20,395 nucleotides of DNA from JBFELO01 sp041552055 (GTDB lineage Bacteria; Acidobacteriota; Thermoanaerobaculia; Thermoanaerobaculales; Sulfomarinibacteraceae): positions 1 through 20,395 of the forward strand of contig JBFELO010000085.1 in the NCBI GenBank assembly GCA_041552055.1, given 5' to 3'. Both the position numbers and the translations under genes were made by a program. The notes beneath the pieces were generated by a model that saw only the letters and a program-made list of their open reading frames with translations, was not told the DNA's origin and did not search any database. Shown here piece by piece: positions 13,823 through 20,395 of this stretch. Each line of letters opens with the position of its first letter. The stretch's first letter is position 1.

Positions 13823-15526
13823 ATGGGTCTCGAACGAAAGGCTGCCGCAGGGGTGCTGAAAGAGATCGCCAACCTGCTGGAGTTGCACGACGAAAATCCT
13901 CATCGTGTGCGAGCGTTCGCCAACGCGGCCCGAGCCGTCGAACGGGTCGAAGGTGACCTCGAGCAGCTCGTCGGTAGCGGCGAGATACGGGACCTCAAGG
14001 GGGTCGGCAAGGGTACGGCGGGCGTACTCGCCGAGCTGATGGAGAAGGGCACACCGGAAGTACTGGCCGAGCTCGAACAGCGGACACCCGAGGGGGTCCG
14101 GGAGTTGCTGCAGATCTCCGGGCTCGGACCCAAGAAGACACGGATCCTGTGGCGTGATCTGGGCATCGCGAGCCCGGGTGAGCTCGAGTACGCGTGCCGG
14201 GAGAACCGCCTGGTGGAGCTTCCCGGTTTCGGCGCCAAGAGCCAGGATCAGCTGTTGAAGTCGGTCCGGTTCCTGCAGAGCACGCGTGAGCGCTGGCTGG
14301 CACACCAGGGTTCGGCGGAGGCAGAGCGGCTGGCAGGGGAGATCGCCGGGTATCCCGGGGTCGAGCGGGTCCACGTTGCCGGCGAGGTACGGCGGTGTTG
14401 CGAAACCGTGGCCAGCCTCGATCTGGTGGCGTGCGGTGAGACGGAGTCGGTGGAACATGCTGTCGCCGGTTGCCTCGACGAGCCGCGGTGGGAGGTACCG
14501 TCGAGGTGGGCGGCGACCACGCGCCACGGATTCCCCGTCACGGTTCGAGTCACTCGGCCGCAGGCCGAGGCCGTGACGCTGCTGTGGGCCACCGGCAGCC
14601 CGCAGCATCTCGACGCCCTGCGTCGTCAGGCGGCGGCTGCCGGACTCAGGCTCGAGCAGGGCGAGGGCCTCTGGTCCAACGGCGAGCTACTGCCGTGTCC
14701 GGACGAGAGGCGGCTGTACGAGGCCGTGGGCTGCCAGTGGGTTCCTCCAGAACTGCGGGAGGACGGCAGCGAGGTGACGCTCGCAGCCCGAAACGAGATT
14801 CCGCGGCTCGTCGGCCTGGATGACATCCGCGGCGTGCTCCACAACCACAGCACCGACTCTGACGGCACCGCCTCGATCGAGGAGATGGGCGCGGCAGCAC
14901 TGGCCCACGGCTGGCAGTTCCTCGGGATCGCCGACCACTCCCCGGCGGCCCACTACGCCAACGGGCTCACGGCCGAACGGCTGCGTGATCAGTGGCAGCG
15001 CATCGACGTCTACAACCGAGTCGCAGGAGGGCCGAGAATCGTCAAGGGGCTCGAGGCGGACATCCTGGCTGACGGCCGGCTGGACATTCCCGGCGGATGC
15101 GAGGACGGCCTGGAGTACGTCGTTGCCTCGGTTCACTCCGGCTTCAGAATGGCTCGGGAGGCGCAGACGGATCGCATTGTCGCGGCCGTCCGTCACCCGG
15201 CCTGCCGCGTGTTGGGTCATCCGAGCGGGCGACTGTTGCTCGCCCGGCCGTCCTATGACGTGGATCTCGACTGCGTACTCGAGGCGTGCGCCGAGGCCGG
15301 CGTCGCGGTCGAGATCAACGCCAGCCCGTACCGTCTCGATCTCGACTGGCGGTGGGCGCGCCATGCGCTCGACCTGGGACTCACGCTGGCGATCAGCCCG
15401 GACGCCCATGCGGTCGATGGTCTCGAAGATGTTCGATGGGGGATCGGGGTGGCGCGCAAGGCCGGGGCGACGCCCGAACGGGTGTTGAACTGTGGTGCCA
15501 TCGAGGAGTGGCTCGACGGTGGGTGA
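13823..15526 (+). CDS. polX: Noncanonical PolX-family protein: degenerate polymerase, intact PHP nuclease
   Basis: A 567-aa protein with bacterial PolX layout: 8-kDa-like domain and helix-hairpin-helix elements (DLKGVGKGTA 57-66, ISGLGPKKT 98-106, LPGFGAKS 133-140), polymerase core (about 160-320) and PHP domain (about 335-567). The polymerase site is damaged. The family's GSxRRxxETxxDxD reads GEVRRCCETVASLD (187-200), so the first catalytic Asp is S198 and GS is GE; the third Asp of the VDLR-type motif is T240 in VTVR. Only D200 remains. All PHP metal ligands are present: H340/H342, D347, DH 371-372, E411, H438, H466, E497 and DAH 527-529. It should act as an exonuclease or phosphoesterase in DNA repair, not a polymerase. 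ATG 13823 has AGGGAGG upstream; the frame opens at 13748. Confidence 0.88.
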   Translation: MGLERKAAAGVLKEIANLLELHDENPHRVRAFANAARAVERVEGDLEQLVGSGEIRDLKGVGKGTAGVLAELMEKGTPEVLAELEQRTPEGVRELLQISGLGPKKTRILWRDLGIASPGELEYACRENRLVELPGFGAKSQDQLLKSVRFLQSTRERWLAHQGSAEAERLAGEIAGYPGVERVHVAGEVRRCCETVASLDLVACGETESVEHAVAGCLDEPRWEVPSRWAATTRHGFPVTVRVTRPQAEAVTLLWATGSPQHLDALRRQAAAAGLRLEQGEGLWSNGELLPCPDERRLYEAVGCQWVPPELREDGSEVTLAARNEIPRLVGLDDIRGVLHNHSTDSDGTASIEEMGAAALAHGWQFLGIADHSPAAHYANGLTAERLRDQWQRIDVYNRVAGGPRIVKGLEADILADGRLDIPGGCEDGLEYVVASVHSGFRMAREAQTDRIVAAVRHPACRVLGHPSGRLLLARPSYDVDLDCVLEACAEAGVAVEINASPYRLDLDWRWARHALDLGLTLAISPDAHAVDGLEDVRWGIGVARKAGATPERVLNCGAIEEWLDGG

Positions 15527-15652
15527 GGCTGGCCGGGTCGGGATGCAGCGGGTGAACGACTGTCGACGGCGGCCGGCCGTTCGTCGAGTGGCCGTGAGTG
15601 ACTATGATTTTTTCATCGGAGTCTGTACTTTGGTGTGGCCCGTGGAGATCGG

Positions 15653-16105
15653 ATGACCGAGACTGTGTTGGTCGTCGAGGACGATGAAGCGAATGCGGTG
15701 CTGATGGAGGCGATCCTCGGCCGCATCGGCGGGTTTGACGTCATCTGCAGCGACGACGGCGATCGGATTCTCGAGGTCGTCGCCAGCGGCGACATCGCGG
15801 CCATTCTCATGGATGTATCCCTTAAGAACACCAGGCTTGAGGGCCGCAAAGTGGACGGGGTGGAGCTCACCAGGCGGATCCGGGCCTTGCCGGCCGGCGC
15901 CAATCTCCCGGTGCTGCTGCTGACGGCTCATGCCATGCGGGGGGACCGCGAAAGACTGCTGTTCTCGTCCGGTGCGAACGACTACGTCGCCAAGCCGATC
16001 GTGAATCAAAACGAACTGGTGCAGCTGGTTCGGAAGCACATCAGCTCCTCCGGTGCGCTCGGCGGCTCGTCAACGGGCAAAGCCGGAACCCATGGAACGA
16101 CCTGA
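15653..16105 (+). CDS. Single-domain response regulator
   Basis: A 150-aa CheY-like receiver with no output domain. Conserved residues are visible: acidic pocket E9/D10/D11, phosphoacceptor D54 (ILMDVSL), T91 (LLLTAHAM) and K114 (VAKP). After the phosphoacceptor comes a loop, KNTRLEGRKVDGVELT (58-73), longer than in CheY, a variant known in some cyanobacterial and other receivers. Residues 132-150 are a Ser/Gly-rich tail. ATG 15653 has GGAG 6 nt upstream; GTG 15635 is an alternative start. A TATGAT hexamer (15603-15608) could be a -10, but its -35 is poor. The 3' end overlaps the next gene by 14 bp. No histidine kinase is nearby, so its partner is unknown. Confidence 0.85.
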   Translation: MTETVLVVEDDEANAVLMEAILGRIGGFDVICSDDGDRILEVVASGDIAAILMDVSLKNTRLEGRKVDGVELTRRIRALPAGANLPVLLLTAHAMRGDRERLLFSSGANDYVAKPIVNQNELVQLVRKHISSSGALGGSSTGKAGTHGTT

Positions 16106-16772
16106 CCAGATCGTGGCTGGGGCGTGGTTCGAGGATCGCTGGATCGACATCACCCGACCGCTCTCCGAAGGCATAGCCGTGTGGCCGGGTGACGTCCCGT
16201 TCAGCCTCGATCGGAAGCTCGACGAGGGACTGTTGGTGTCATCGTTCACCACCACGTGCCACGTGGGGACGCACCTCGACGCGCCGCTTCATCTCGATGC
16301 GGCCGCGGGCGGTGTCGACTCGATCCCATTATCACGCCTGGTGGGAGCCGCGGAGATGGTGGCGCCCTCGGGAACCGGGCGGGTGATCGGTGTCGACGAC
16401 CTGCCGGGCGGTTGGTCGCCGGAAGAGAAACGAGTGTTGATCCGCACAGACAGTCACCCCTTGGGCGGGTCGATCGAGGGAGGTTTCCGCGCTCTCGGAG
16501 CCGAGGTTGTTCACTGGTGCGCAGATCGAGGGGTGGAGCTGATCGGCATCGACGTCCCCTCGGTCGACATCTTCGAGGCTGACGACTTGGTGGCTCACCG
16601 CGCCTTGCTGGAGCGCGGTCTCACGTGGATCGAGGGTCTGTGGCTCGGCGACGCTGCGCCCGCTCGCTACTTCCTCGTCGCATTGCCGATGCTGCTGGTC
16701 GACGCCGAGGCCGCGCCAGTGAGGGCCATCCTGCGTCCGCTTCCACTGAGCGGTGCGGGGAGGACCTCGTGA
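16092..16772 (+). CDS. Cyclase-family metal hydrolase, kynurenine-formamidase-like
   Basis: A 226-aa member of the cyclase/KynB family, metal-dependent amidohydrolases that include bacterial arylformamidase (N-formylkynurenine to kynurenine). The N-terminus WIDITRPLSEGIAVWPGD (17-34) is typical. The metal-binding signature HVGTHLDAPLH (57-67; H57, H61, D63, H67) is intact. IGIDVPSVD (about 152-160) and the final RAILRPL also match the family. ATG 16092 lies inside the response-regulator gene; the longer start at 16053 lacks family similarity. The 14-bp overlap implies joint expression with the regulator. No tryptophan-catabolism gene is in the window, so the exact substrate is uncertain. Confidence 0.8.
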   Translation: MERPDQIVAGAWFEDRWIDITRPLSEGIAVWPGDVPFSLDRKLDEGLLVSSFTTTCHVGTHLDAPLHLDAAAGGVDSIPLSRLVGAAEMVAPSGTGRVIGVDDLPGGWSPEEKRVLIRTDSHPLGGSIEGGFRALGAEVVHWCADRGVELIGIDVPSVDIFEADDLVAHRALLERGLTWIEGLWLGDAAPARYFLVALPMLLVDAEAAPVRAILRPLPLSGAGRTS

Positions 16773-16906
16773 TTGATTTGGCCCGATGCGCCACCTCGAG
16801 GCCGCCGATCACGGCGTAGAGACCGCCTCGGGTGTCAGTTGGTCGATGCGAACGGCAGGCTGACGACAGCGCCTCGTGCGGGCGTGCCGGGCATGACCGA
16901 CCTGCG

Positions 16907-16990
16907 GGGTGCCGTTCTTGACAATGTTGGAAGCACCGTCACTCAAACGGGGCGGCCCGTCTGGGCCCAACATTGTCAAGGGGGGCACCC
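16907..16990. repeat. 84-bp nested inverted repeat
   Basis: The left arm (16907-16930) and right arm (16967-16990) are each 24 bp. Their inner 14 bp, CTTGACAATGTTGG and its complement, pair perfectly, and so do their outer 7 bp, GGGTGCC and GGCACCC. A 3-bp mismatch separates the blocks. Inside the 36-bp spacer is another hairpin (ACGGG/CCCGT, 16947-16960). Each arm carries a TTGACA facing inward. There is no T run after either arm, so it does not look like a normal terminator. A palindromic repeat element or miniature transposon-like unit is possible. Confidence 0.8.
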
Positions 16991-17059
16991 GCGGGAGGAG
17001 CGCTCGCAGAAGGGCGCGACGAAGCAACTTCGGTCACCCCGATCGAGATGCTCGGGCCC

Positions 17060-17215
17060 ACAGGGCTCCCACGGGGAGCGCGCCGGGGAGAGGGCGCGTC
17101 GAAGGAGCGAGAAAGTCGCGAAAGAGCACTGGTCCGTGCATGCCCCCAAGCCACAAGCCCCCACACCCGCGAGTCCTGGGCGGGTGGGCGGTCGAGCGCC
17201 CAGCGACCAGTGTCC
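17060..17215. ncRNA. GC-rich multi-hairpin region, possible structured RNA
   Basis: Successive perfect stems can be drawn: GCTCCC/GGGAGC (17065-17079, 3-nt loop), CGCGCC/GGCGCG (17079-17098, sharing one base with the previous stem) and CACTGGTC/GACCAGTG (17127-17134 with 17205-17212). The last encloses a further TGGGCG/CGCCCA stem near 17185-17202. Strand, ends and expression are unknown. High GC content makes short stems frequent, so this is only a candidate. Confidence 0.2.
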
Positions 17216-17264
17216 AGCGACGGACGGGTGAGCTTTCTGCTTGATCGATGGTGGAGATCGAGTT

Positions 17265-18830
17265 TTAAGATCGGCTCTTCAACGGCGAATCGAGGTCGAC
17301 CGGCGGGTCGATCCCGGCCTGGACGCAGGCGTCGGCCAGGTGCCGGCGGAAGATCTCGTCGTACAGCGGTGCGAGCTCGGTCGGGTTGTCGTCGCCGAGC
17401 CACCAGAACCAGTCTGAACCCTCGGCCAGCAGCATCGAAGGCGGCGGCGGTTCCCCCGGCGGCATGGCATCTCGAACCGCCGCCAGGAGCCGCCACGCGG
17501 CGGTCTTCTCGGGATGACCGATCCAGGTCGAAAACGTGCCGTGGATCCATGATCCTGGGTGAAGTCGTGGCAGCTCTCCAGGGACGAGCTCGGCCGCGAC
17601 CTCGGACAGCGTCGCGGGCCGAAGCTCCGGCCCGGCATGATTCACGCGCGACATCAGCTCGCGCAGGAAGACCCCGCCACACGCGGGGTAGTGAGGCCAG
17701 GGGTTCTCACCGTCGAGGGCGAGGACGATCGCGGCGTCATCGGGCAGGGACTTGGCAAGCTCCAGCAAGCGATGGACGAGGTCAGCGGCGGCCGCTGCCT
17801 CATCTTCCCACCGGCCGTACTCGAATCCGATGCGATCCGAGATCACGCGGTCGCGGAAGAACAACGTCGGAGCTGCCGTGCCGTGCCGCCACGGCCGGTA
17901 CAGATCGGGATCGACGTGCCCGTTGTCGCGCAGCGGGCGCGCGAGGCTGCGCTCGAGAATTTCCTCGTCGGTGACCAGCCAGGCGACACCTTGTTCGCCG
18001 TACAGGCCGAGCGCGGCGGCCGAGACCGAACCTTCCGGGGGCCAGCAGCCGATAGGTGCAAACCCGTGGCGTCGCATGAATTCAAGACCGTCACGAAGCT
18101 GGCGGCGGGAATCCTCGGGTCGGCGGAATCGAGGGACCTTCGGAGCACGAAGAGGTGCCCAGCTCTCCCTGACTACCCAGGTGTCCATCAGGAGCGGGAC
18201 GATCGGGTGGGCGTAGGGACAGGTCGAGATCTCCACCGATGGGAGGCCTGCGACCCGACGCCATCGCTCGATCAGCTCGCCGGGCTGGGCATCGAGCCAT
18301 TCGACGGCGGATCGATGGTCGTCGCGGTCGAAGCCGCGGCCACGCACGGCGAGCGGCTCGAGCCTGGAATCACGCCACGCCTGGTCTCCCGCGTGGGCCA
18401 GGATCAGCAGAACCTGGACGTCGAGCAGGTCGTCGAGATCCCAGTCGTCCTCATGTCCGGTGGGTGAGGAGGCGGCGGCGCGTTCGTGCAGTTCGGCGAG
18501 TCGAGGCGATCGCTGGAGCTGCCGCGGTGCGAGGTGACACGCCCAGTCGATCAGGGTGGCGGTGGCGGCTCGATCGAACGAGTCCGCCGGGCGCGCGACG
18601 AGCTCCATCATGGGATCCCGAACCGAGCCCCGGTCGTAGGCCAGCAATTGCTCGAGCAGGGTCGGCACGATGTTGACCACGTGGCCCCTGCCACCGCTGT
18701 CGAGGATCGCCGAGGCGAGCGTGGTGTAGGCGCCACCTGCGTGGAGTGCGACCCAGGGTGCGTGCGCGACGCCATCGGCGGTTCGGTACGCGGGCTGGTG
18801 GAGGTGCCAGAGAAAGCTGAGACTCGGCAT
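17265..18830 (-). CDS. Glycoside hydrolase family 57 protein (alpha-glucan-active)
   Basis: A 521-aa GH57 enzyme. The family acts by a retaining mechanism on alpha-glucans (amylase, 4-alpha-glucanotransferase, branching, amylopullulanase types). The five conserved regions are visible: region 1 WHLHQP (8-13), region 2 ending YAHPI (206-210), region 3 WPPEGS (263-268, with E266 the expected nucleophile), region 4 LALDGENPW (370-378, with D373 the expected acid/base) and region 5 GSWIHG (426-431). SDWFWWLGDDN (472-482) is also typical. There is no signal peptide, so it is probably cytoplasmic and may work on glycogen or maltodextrin. ATG 18830 has GAAGGT upstream. It follows the zinc-ribbon gene by 23 bp, probably in one operon. 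The exact specificity is uncertain. Confidence 0.88.
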   Translation of the reverse strand: MPSLSFLWHLHQPAYRTADGVAHAPWVALHAGGAYTTLASAILDSGGRGHVVNIVPTLLEQLLAYDRGSVRDPMMELVARPADSFDRAATATLIDWACHLAPRQLQRSPRLAELHERAAASSPTGHEDDWDLDDLLDVQVLLILAHAGDQAWRDSRLEPLAVRGRGFDRDDHRSAVEWLDAQPGELIERWRRVAGLPSVEISTCPYAHPIVPLLMDTWVVRESWAPLRAPKVPRFRRPEDSRRQLRDGLEFMRRHGFAPIGCWPPEGSVSAAALGLYGEQGVAWLVTDEEILERSLARPLRDNGHVDPDLYRPWRHGTAAPTLFFRDRVISDRIGFEYGRWEDEAAAAADLVHRLLELAKSLPDDAAIVLALDGENPWPHYPACGGVFLRELMSRVNHAGPELRPATLSEVAAELVPGELPRLHPGSWIHGTFSTWIGHPEKTAAWRLLAAVRDAMPPGEPPPPSMLLAEGSDWFWWLGDDNPTELAPLYDEIFRRHLADACVQAGIDPPVDLDSPLKSRS

Positions 18831-18853
18831 GGACCTTCAGTGAAGCCGGCGGG

Positions 18854-19042
18854 TCATGGGCGTCTGTTGGACGAGAGGCGCGGATCCATCGACAGCTCCT
18901 CGTACTCCTCCTCGGTGGCGAACTGCGTGGGGTCGTCGTTTCCGCACGTGCTGCACAGGGCCTCGGTCACCTTGTCGTCGTTCCACTCGAAGACGTAGCT
19001 GGGGGTATCACACTCGAGACAGATGATGTAGTCGGGAGTCAT
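18854..19042 (-). CDS. Small four-cysteine zinc-ribbon-like protein
   Basis: A 62-aa acidic protein beginning MTPDYIICLEC. Two CxxC knuckles (C8/C11 and C30/C33), 18 residues apart, should bind one zinc ion. The segment between them has aromatic and acidic residues (SYVFEWNDDKV). After the second knuckle comes a Glu-rich helix (TEEEYEEL, about 43-50) and a basic tail. ATG 19042 is chosen because GAGGAGGG lies just upstream and the cysteines follow at once; the large open frame in the same phase beyond it is antisense noise. It stands between a SNF2 helicase and a GH57 enzyme on the same strand, with 122 bp and 23 bp gaps. A role in nucleic-acid or protein binding is possible; the function is unknown. 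Confidence 0.75.
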   Translation of the reverse strand: MTPDYIICLECDTPSYVFEWNDDKVTEALCSTCGNDDPTQFATEEEYEELSMDPRLSSNRRP

Positions 19043-19164
19043 CGAACCGCCCTCCTCGGCTGGGTCGTGCGGCCCGCAGCCGCCCTGAGAGAAAACTATC
19101 ACGGATCCGAGAGGTACCGAGCGCGAAGCCGGACGCGCCGCTACCCGGGGGTCTGCGATCAGCC

Positions 19165-20395
19165 CTACAGATCGAGGTCCAGTAGCGCTGCGAGCTCGTG
19201 ACGTGACAGCGTGCCGACCACCTCTTCGGTGGGGGTGACCACCTCTTCGATCAGTTGGAGCTTGCTGCGAATCAGTGCATCGATCCGCTCCTCGATCGTG
19301 TCGCGGGTAATCAGCTTGAATACCTGTACGAATCGCCGCTGACCGATCCGATGAACGCGATCGGTCGCCTGATTCTCGCGGGCGGGGTTCCACCACCGGT
19401 CGTAGTGGATGACCACGGAGGCACCGGTCAGGTCGATGCCGATTCCGCCTGCGAGCAAGCTGGCCAGGAGAACGCGCTCGTGTTGTTCCGAGTTGAACCG
19501 GCGGACGATGCGGCTGCGGTCCCGGGTCGAACCGACCAGCGTGAGATGCTCGATGTCGCGTTTCGTCAGATAACGCGACATCAGCTCTATCATCTTGACG
19601 TACTGGGAAAACACCACTACCTGATGTTCCCCGGTGAGCGCCTCGTCGAGGATCTGTTCGAACACCTCGAGCTTGGCCGAGTCCGCGGCCGGAATCCTCT
19701 CGCCCTTGACGAGAGCCGGGTGATCGCACACCTGTTTCAGCTTGGTGAGCAGCGCGAAGATGTGCATGTAAGGGATCTCGGAGGAAGAATCGCGAAGGGT
19801 CTCGGCGATGACCGATGCCTGCTGACCGTGGATCGCCCGGTAGAGCTTTTCCTGGTCCGGCAGCATCGTGCAGAACCGGACGTCCTCGACCTTGTCTGGA
19901 AGGTCGGAGAGCACCTGCTCCTTGACGCGCCTGAGAGTCAAAACGGAGAGGCGCTGCCGGAGCCGGTGGAGCTGATGATGAGTCGGGTTGCGGTAGACAC
20001 TCCGGAACTCTCGCTCCGATCCCAGAAACCCGGGCAAGATGAGGTCGACAACGGACCACAGTTCGAGCAGCCGGTTCTCGAGCGGGGTCCCGGTCAGGGC
20101 GACCCGAAACGCCGCGGGCACCTTGCGGGCGGCACGCGCCGCCTTGGTGCGGGGATTCTTGATGCGCTGGGCTTCGTCAAAAACTGCAATGTCCCATGAG
20201 CGTTCCGTGAGTTCCTCGGTGGTCCGCAGCAACAAATCGTAGGTTGTGAGCACCAGGGTGCCTCGCTCTCCCAGGTCGTCGAGCGATCTCGTTGGTCCGT
20301 GGAAGACCACAACCGGGATCTCCGGCGCATAGGTTGAGAGCAGGTCGTGCCAGTGCTCGAGCACACCCCGCGGGCACACAACCAGGACGTTGTCC
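19165..20395 (-). CDS. SNF2-family helicase, C-terminal part (cut by window edge)
   Basis: The reading frame runs off the right edge; 410 residues of the C-terminal part are visible. SNF2 ATPases move along double-stranded DNA and remodel bound proteins. Motif Ia (VLVVCPRGVLEHW) is at the edge. Then come motif II as DEAQ (in VFDEAQRIKNP, where most SNF2 proteins have DEAH), motif III LTGTPLENRLLELW, motif IV VVVFSQY, motif V LLAGGIGIDLTGAS and motif VI DRVHRIGQ. ATP-binding motif I and any N-terminal domain lie outside the window. The layout matches the bacterial HepA/RapA-like and SWIM-SNF2 group. The stop TAG is at 19165-19167. The four-cysteine protein gene follows 122 bp later. Confidence 0.9.
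   Translation of the reverse strand, partial: DNVLVVCPRGVLEHWHDLLSTYAPEIPVVVFHGPTRSLDDLGERGTLVLTTYDLLLRTTEELTERSWDIAVFDEAQRIKNPRTKAARAARKVPAAFRVALTGTPLENRLLELWSVVDLILPGFLGSEREFRSVYRNPTHHQLHRLRQRLSVLTLRRVKEQVLSDLPDKVEDVRFCTMLPDQEKLYRAIHGQQASVIAETLRDSSSEIPYMHIFALLTKLKQVCDHPALVKGERIPAADSAKLEVFEQILDEALTGEHQVVVFSQYVKMIELMSRYLTKRDIEHLTLVGSTRDRSRIVRRFNSEQHERVLLASLLAGGIGIDLTGASVVIHYDRWWNPARENQATDRVHRIGQRRFVQVFKLITRDTIEERIDALIRSKLQLIEEVVTPTEEVVGTLSRHELAALLDLDL

Larger units (their letters stand above)
16773..17264. other. 492-bp gene-free region with nested inverted repeats
   Basis: No reading frame here has a protein-like composition, a ribosome-binding site and a plausible start together. The region is dominated by inverted repeats (16907-16990, 17065-17079, 17079-17098 and 17127-17212). 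It lies between the convergent ends of the cyclase and GH57 genes, so it needs no promoter for either. It could hold terminators, a structured RNA, or the remnant of a small mobile repeat. Confidence 0.6.

Noticed and set aside
15603..15608. Promoter -10 (TATGAT) for the response-regulator gene
   Set aside because: The hexamer is good, but the sequence at -35 (TTCGTC with 17-nt spacing) matches poorly, so I do not list it as a promoter.
16907..16990. Intrinsic transcription terminator
   Set aside because: The stem is long and strong, but neither side is followed by a T run. The 36-nt spacer is also too long for a typical terminator loop.
16907..17215. Insertion sequence remnant
   Set aside because: No transposase fragment and no target-site duplication could be seen. 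The inverted repeat alone does not justify that call.
16909..17974. Open frames on both strands through the inverted-repeat region
   Set aside because: Arg/Ser/Pro/Gly-rich translations on every frame, no ribosome-binding site, and several run into the GH57 gene antisense. They are typical of structured GC-rich noncoding DNA.

Overview
The window is GC-rich, tightly packed bacterial chromosomal DNA. It has no rRNA, tRNA, CRISPR array, phage genes or recognisable insertion sequence. The gene mix is a noncanonical PolX/PHP protein, GH57 glycosidase, Roadblock/LC7 protein, HD-GYP sensor, dodecin, and O-antigen-ligase/TPR fusion. Together with the high-GC codon use and short tandem repeats between genes, this fits a free-living Gram-negative, perhaps Acidobacteriota (Thermoanaerobaculia-like). 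That placement is inference; no marker gene settles it.

Left part (1-6540), cell surface: a membrane O-antigen ligase/polymerase-like protein with a C-terminal TPR domain, then two paralogous membrane-anchored or secreted proteins with GVYG/GVxG repeats, all on the minus strand. The two paralogues share an identical 14-nt leader/ribosome-binding block. Divergent from them on the plus strand is a B12-binding-type radical SAM enzyme, preceded by a possible 35-codon leader ORF with a perfect Shine-Dalgarno sequence.

Middle part (6567-13685), one long minus-strand gene train read from right to left: HD-GYP sensor, secreted TPR protein, Roadblock/LC7 protein, ftsY, an unrecognised 62-codon ORF, ribD, ribE, an unrecognised 331-aa protein, then dodecin. 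Most junctions overlap (ATGA, TAATG, TGATG or 20 bp). The distal half pairs flavin synthesis (RibD, RibE) with a flavin-binding store (dodecin). This makes the two unknown genes beside them candidates for flavin-related roles.

Right-middle part (13823-16772), plus strand: a PolX-family protein whose polymerase active site is degenerate while its PHP nuclease site is intact, then a single-domain response regulator overlapping a kynurenine-formamidase-like cyclase. A 492-bp gene-free stretch follows (16773-17264). It holds an 84-bp near-perfect nested inverted repeat and several further hairpins.

Right end (17265-20395), minus strand: a SNF2-family helicase cut by the window edge, a 62-aa four-cysteine zinc-ribbon protein, and a GH57 glycosidase.

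The points most worth a second look are the exonuclease-only PolX, the double-overlapping 62-codon ORF between ftsY and ribD, the unknown gene between ribE and dodecin, the inverted-repeat element at 16907-16990, and the leader ORF in front of the radical SAM gene.
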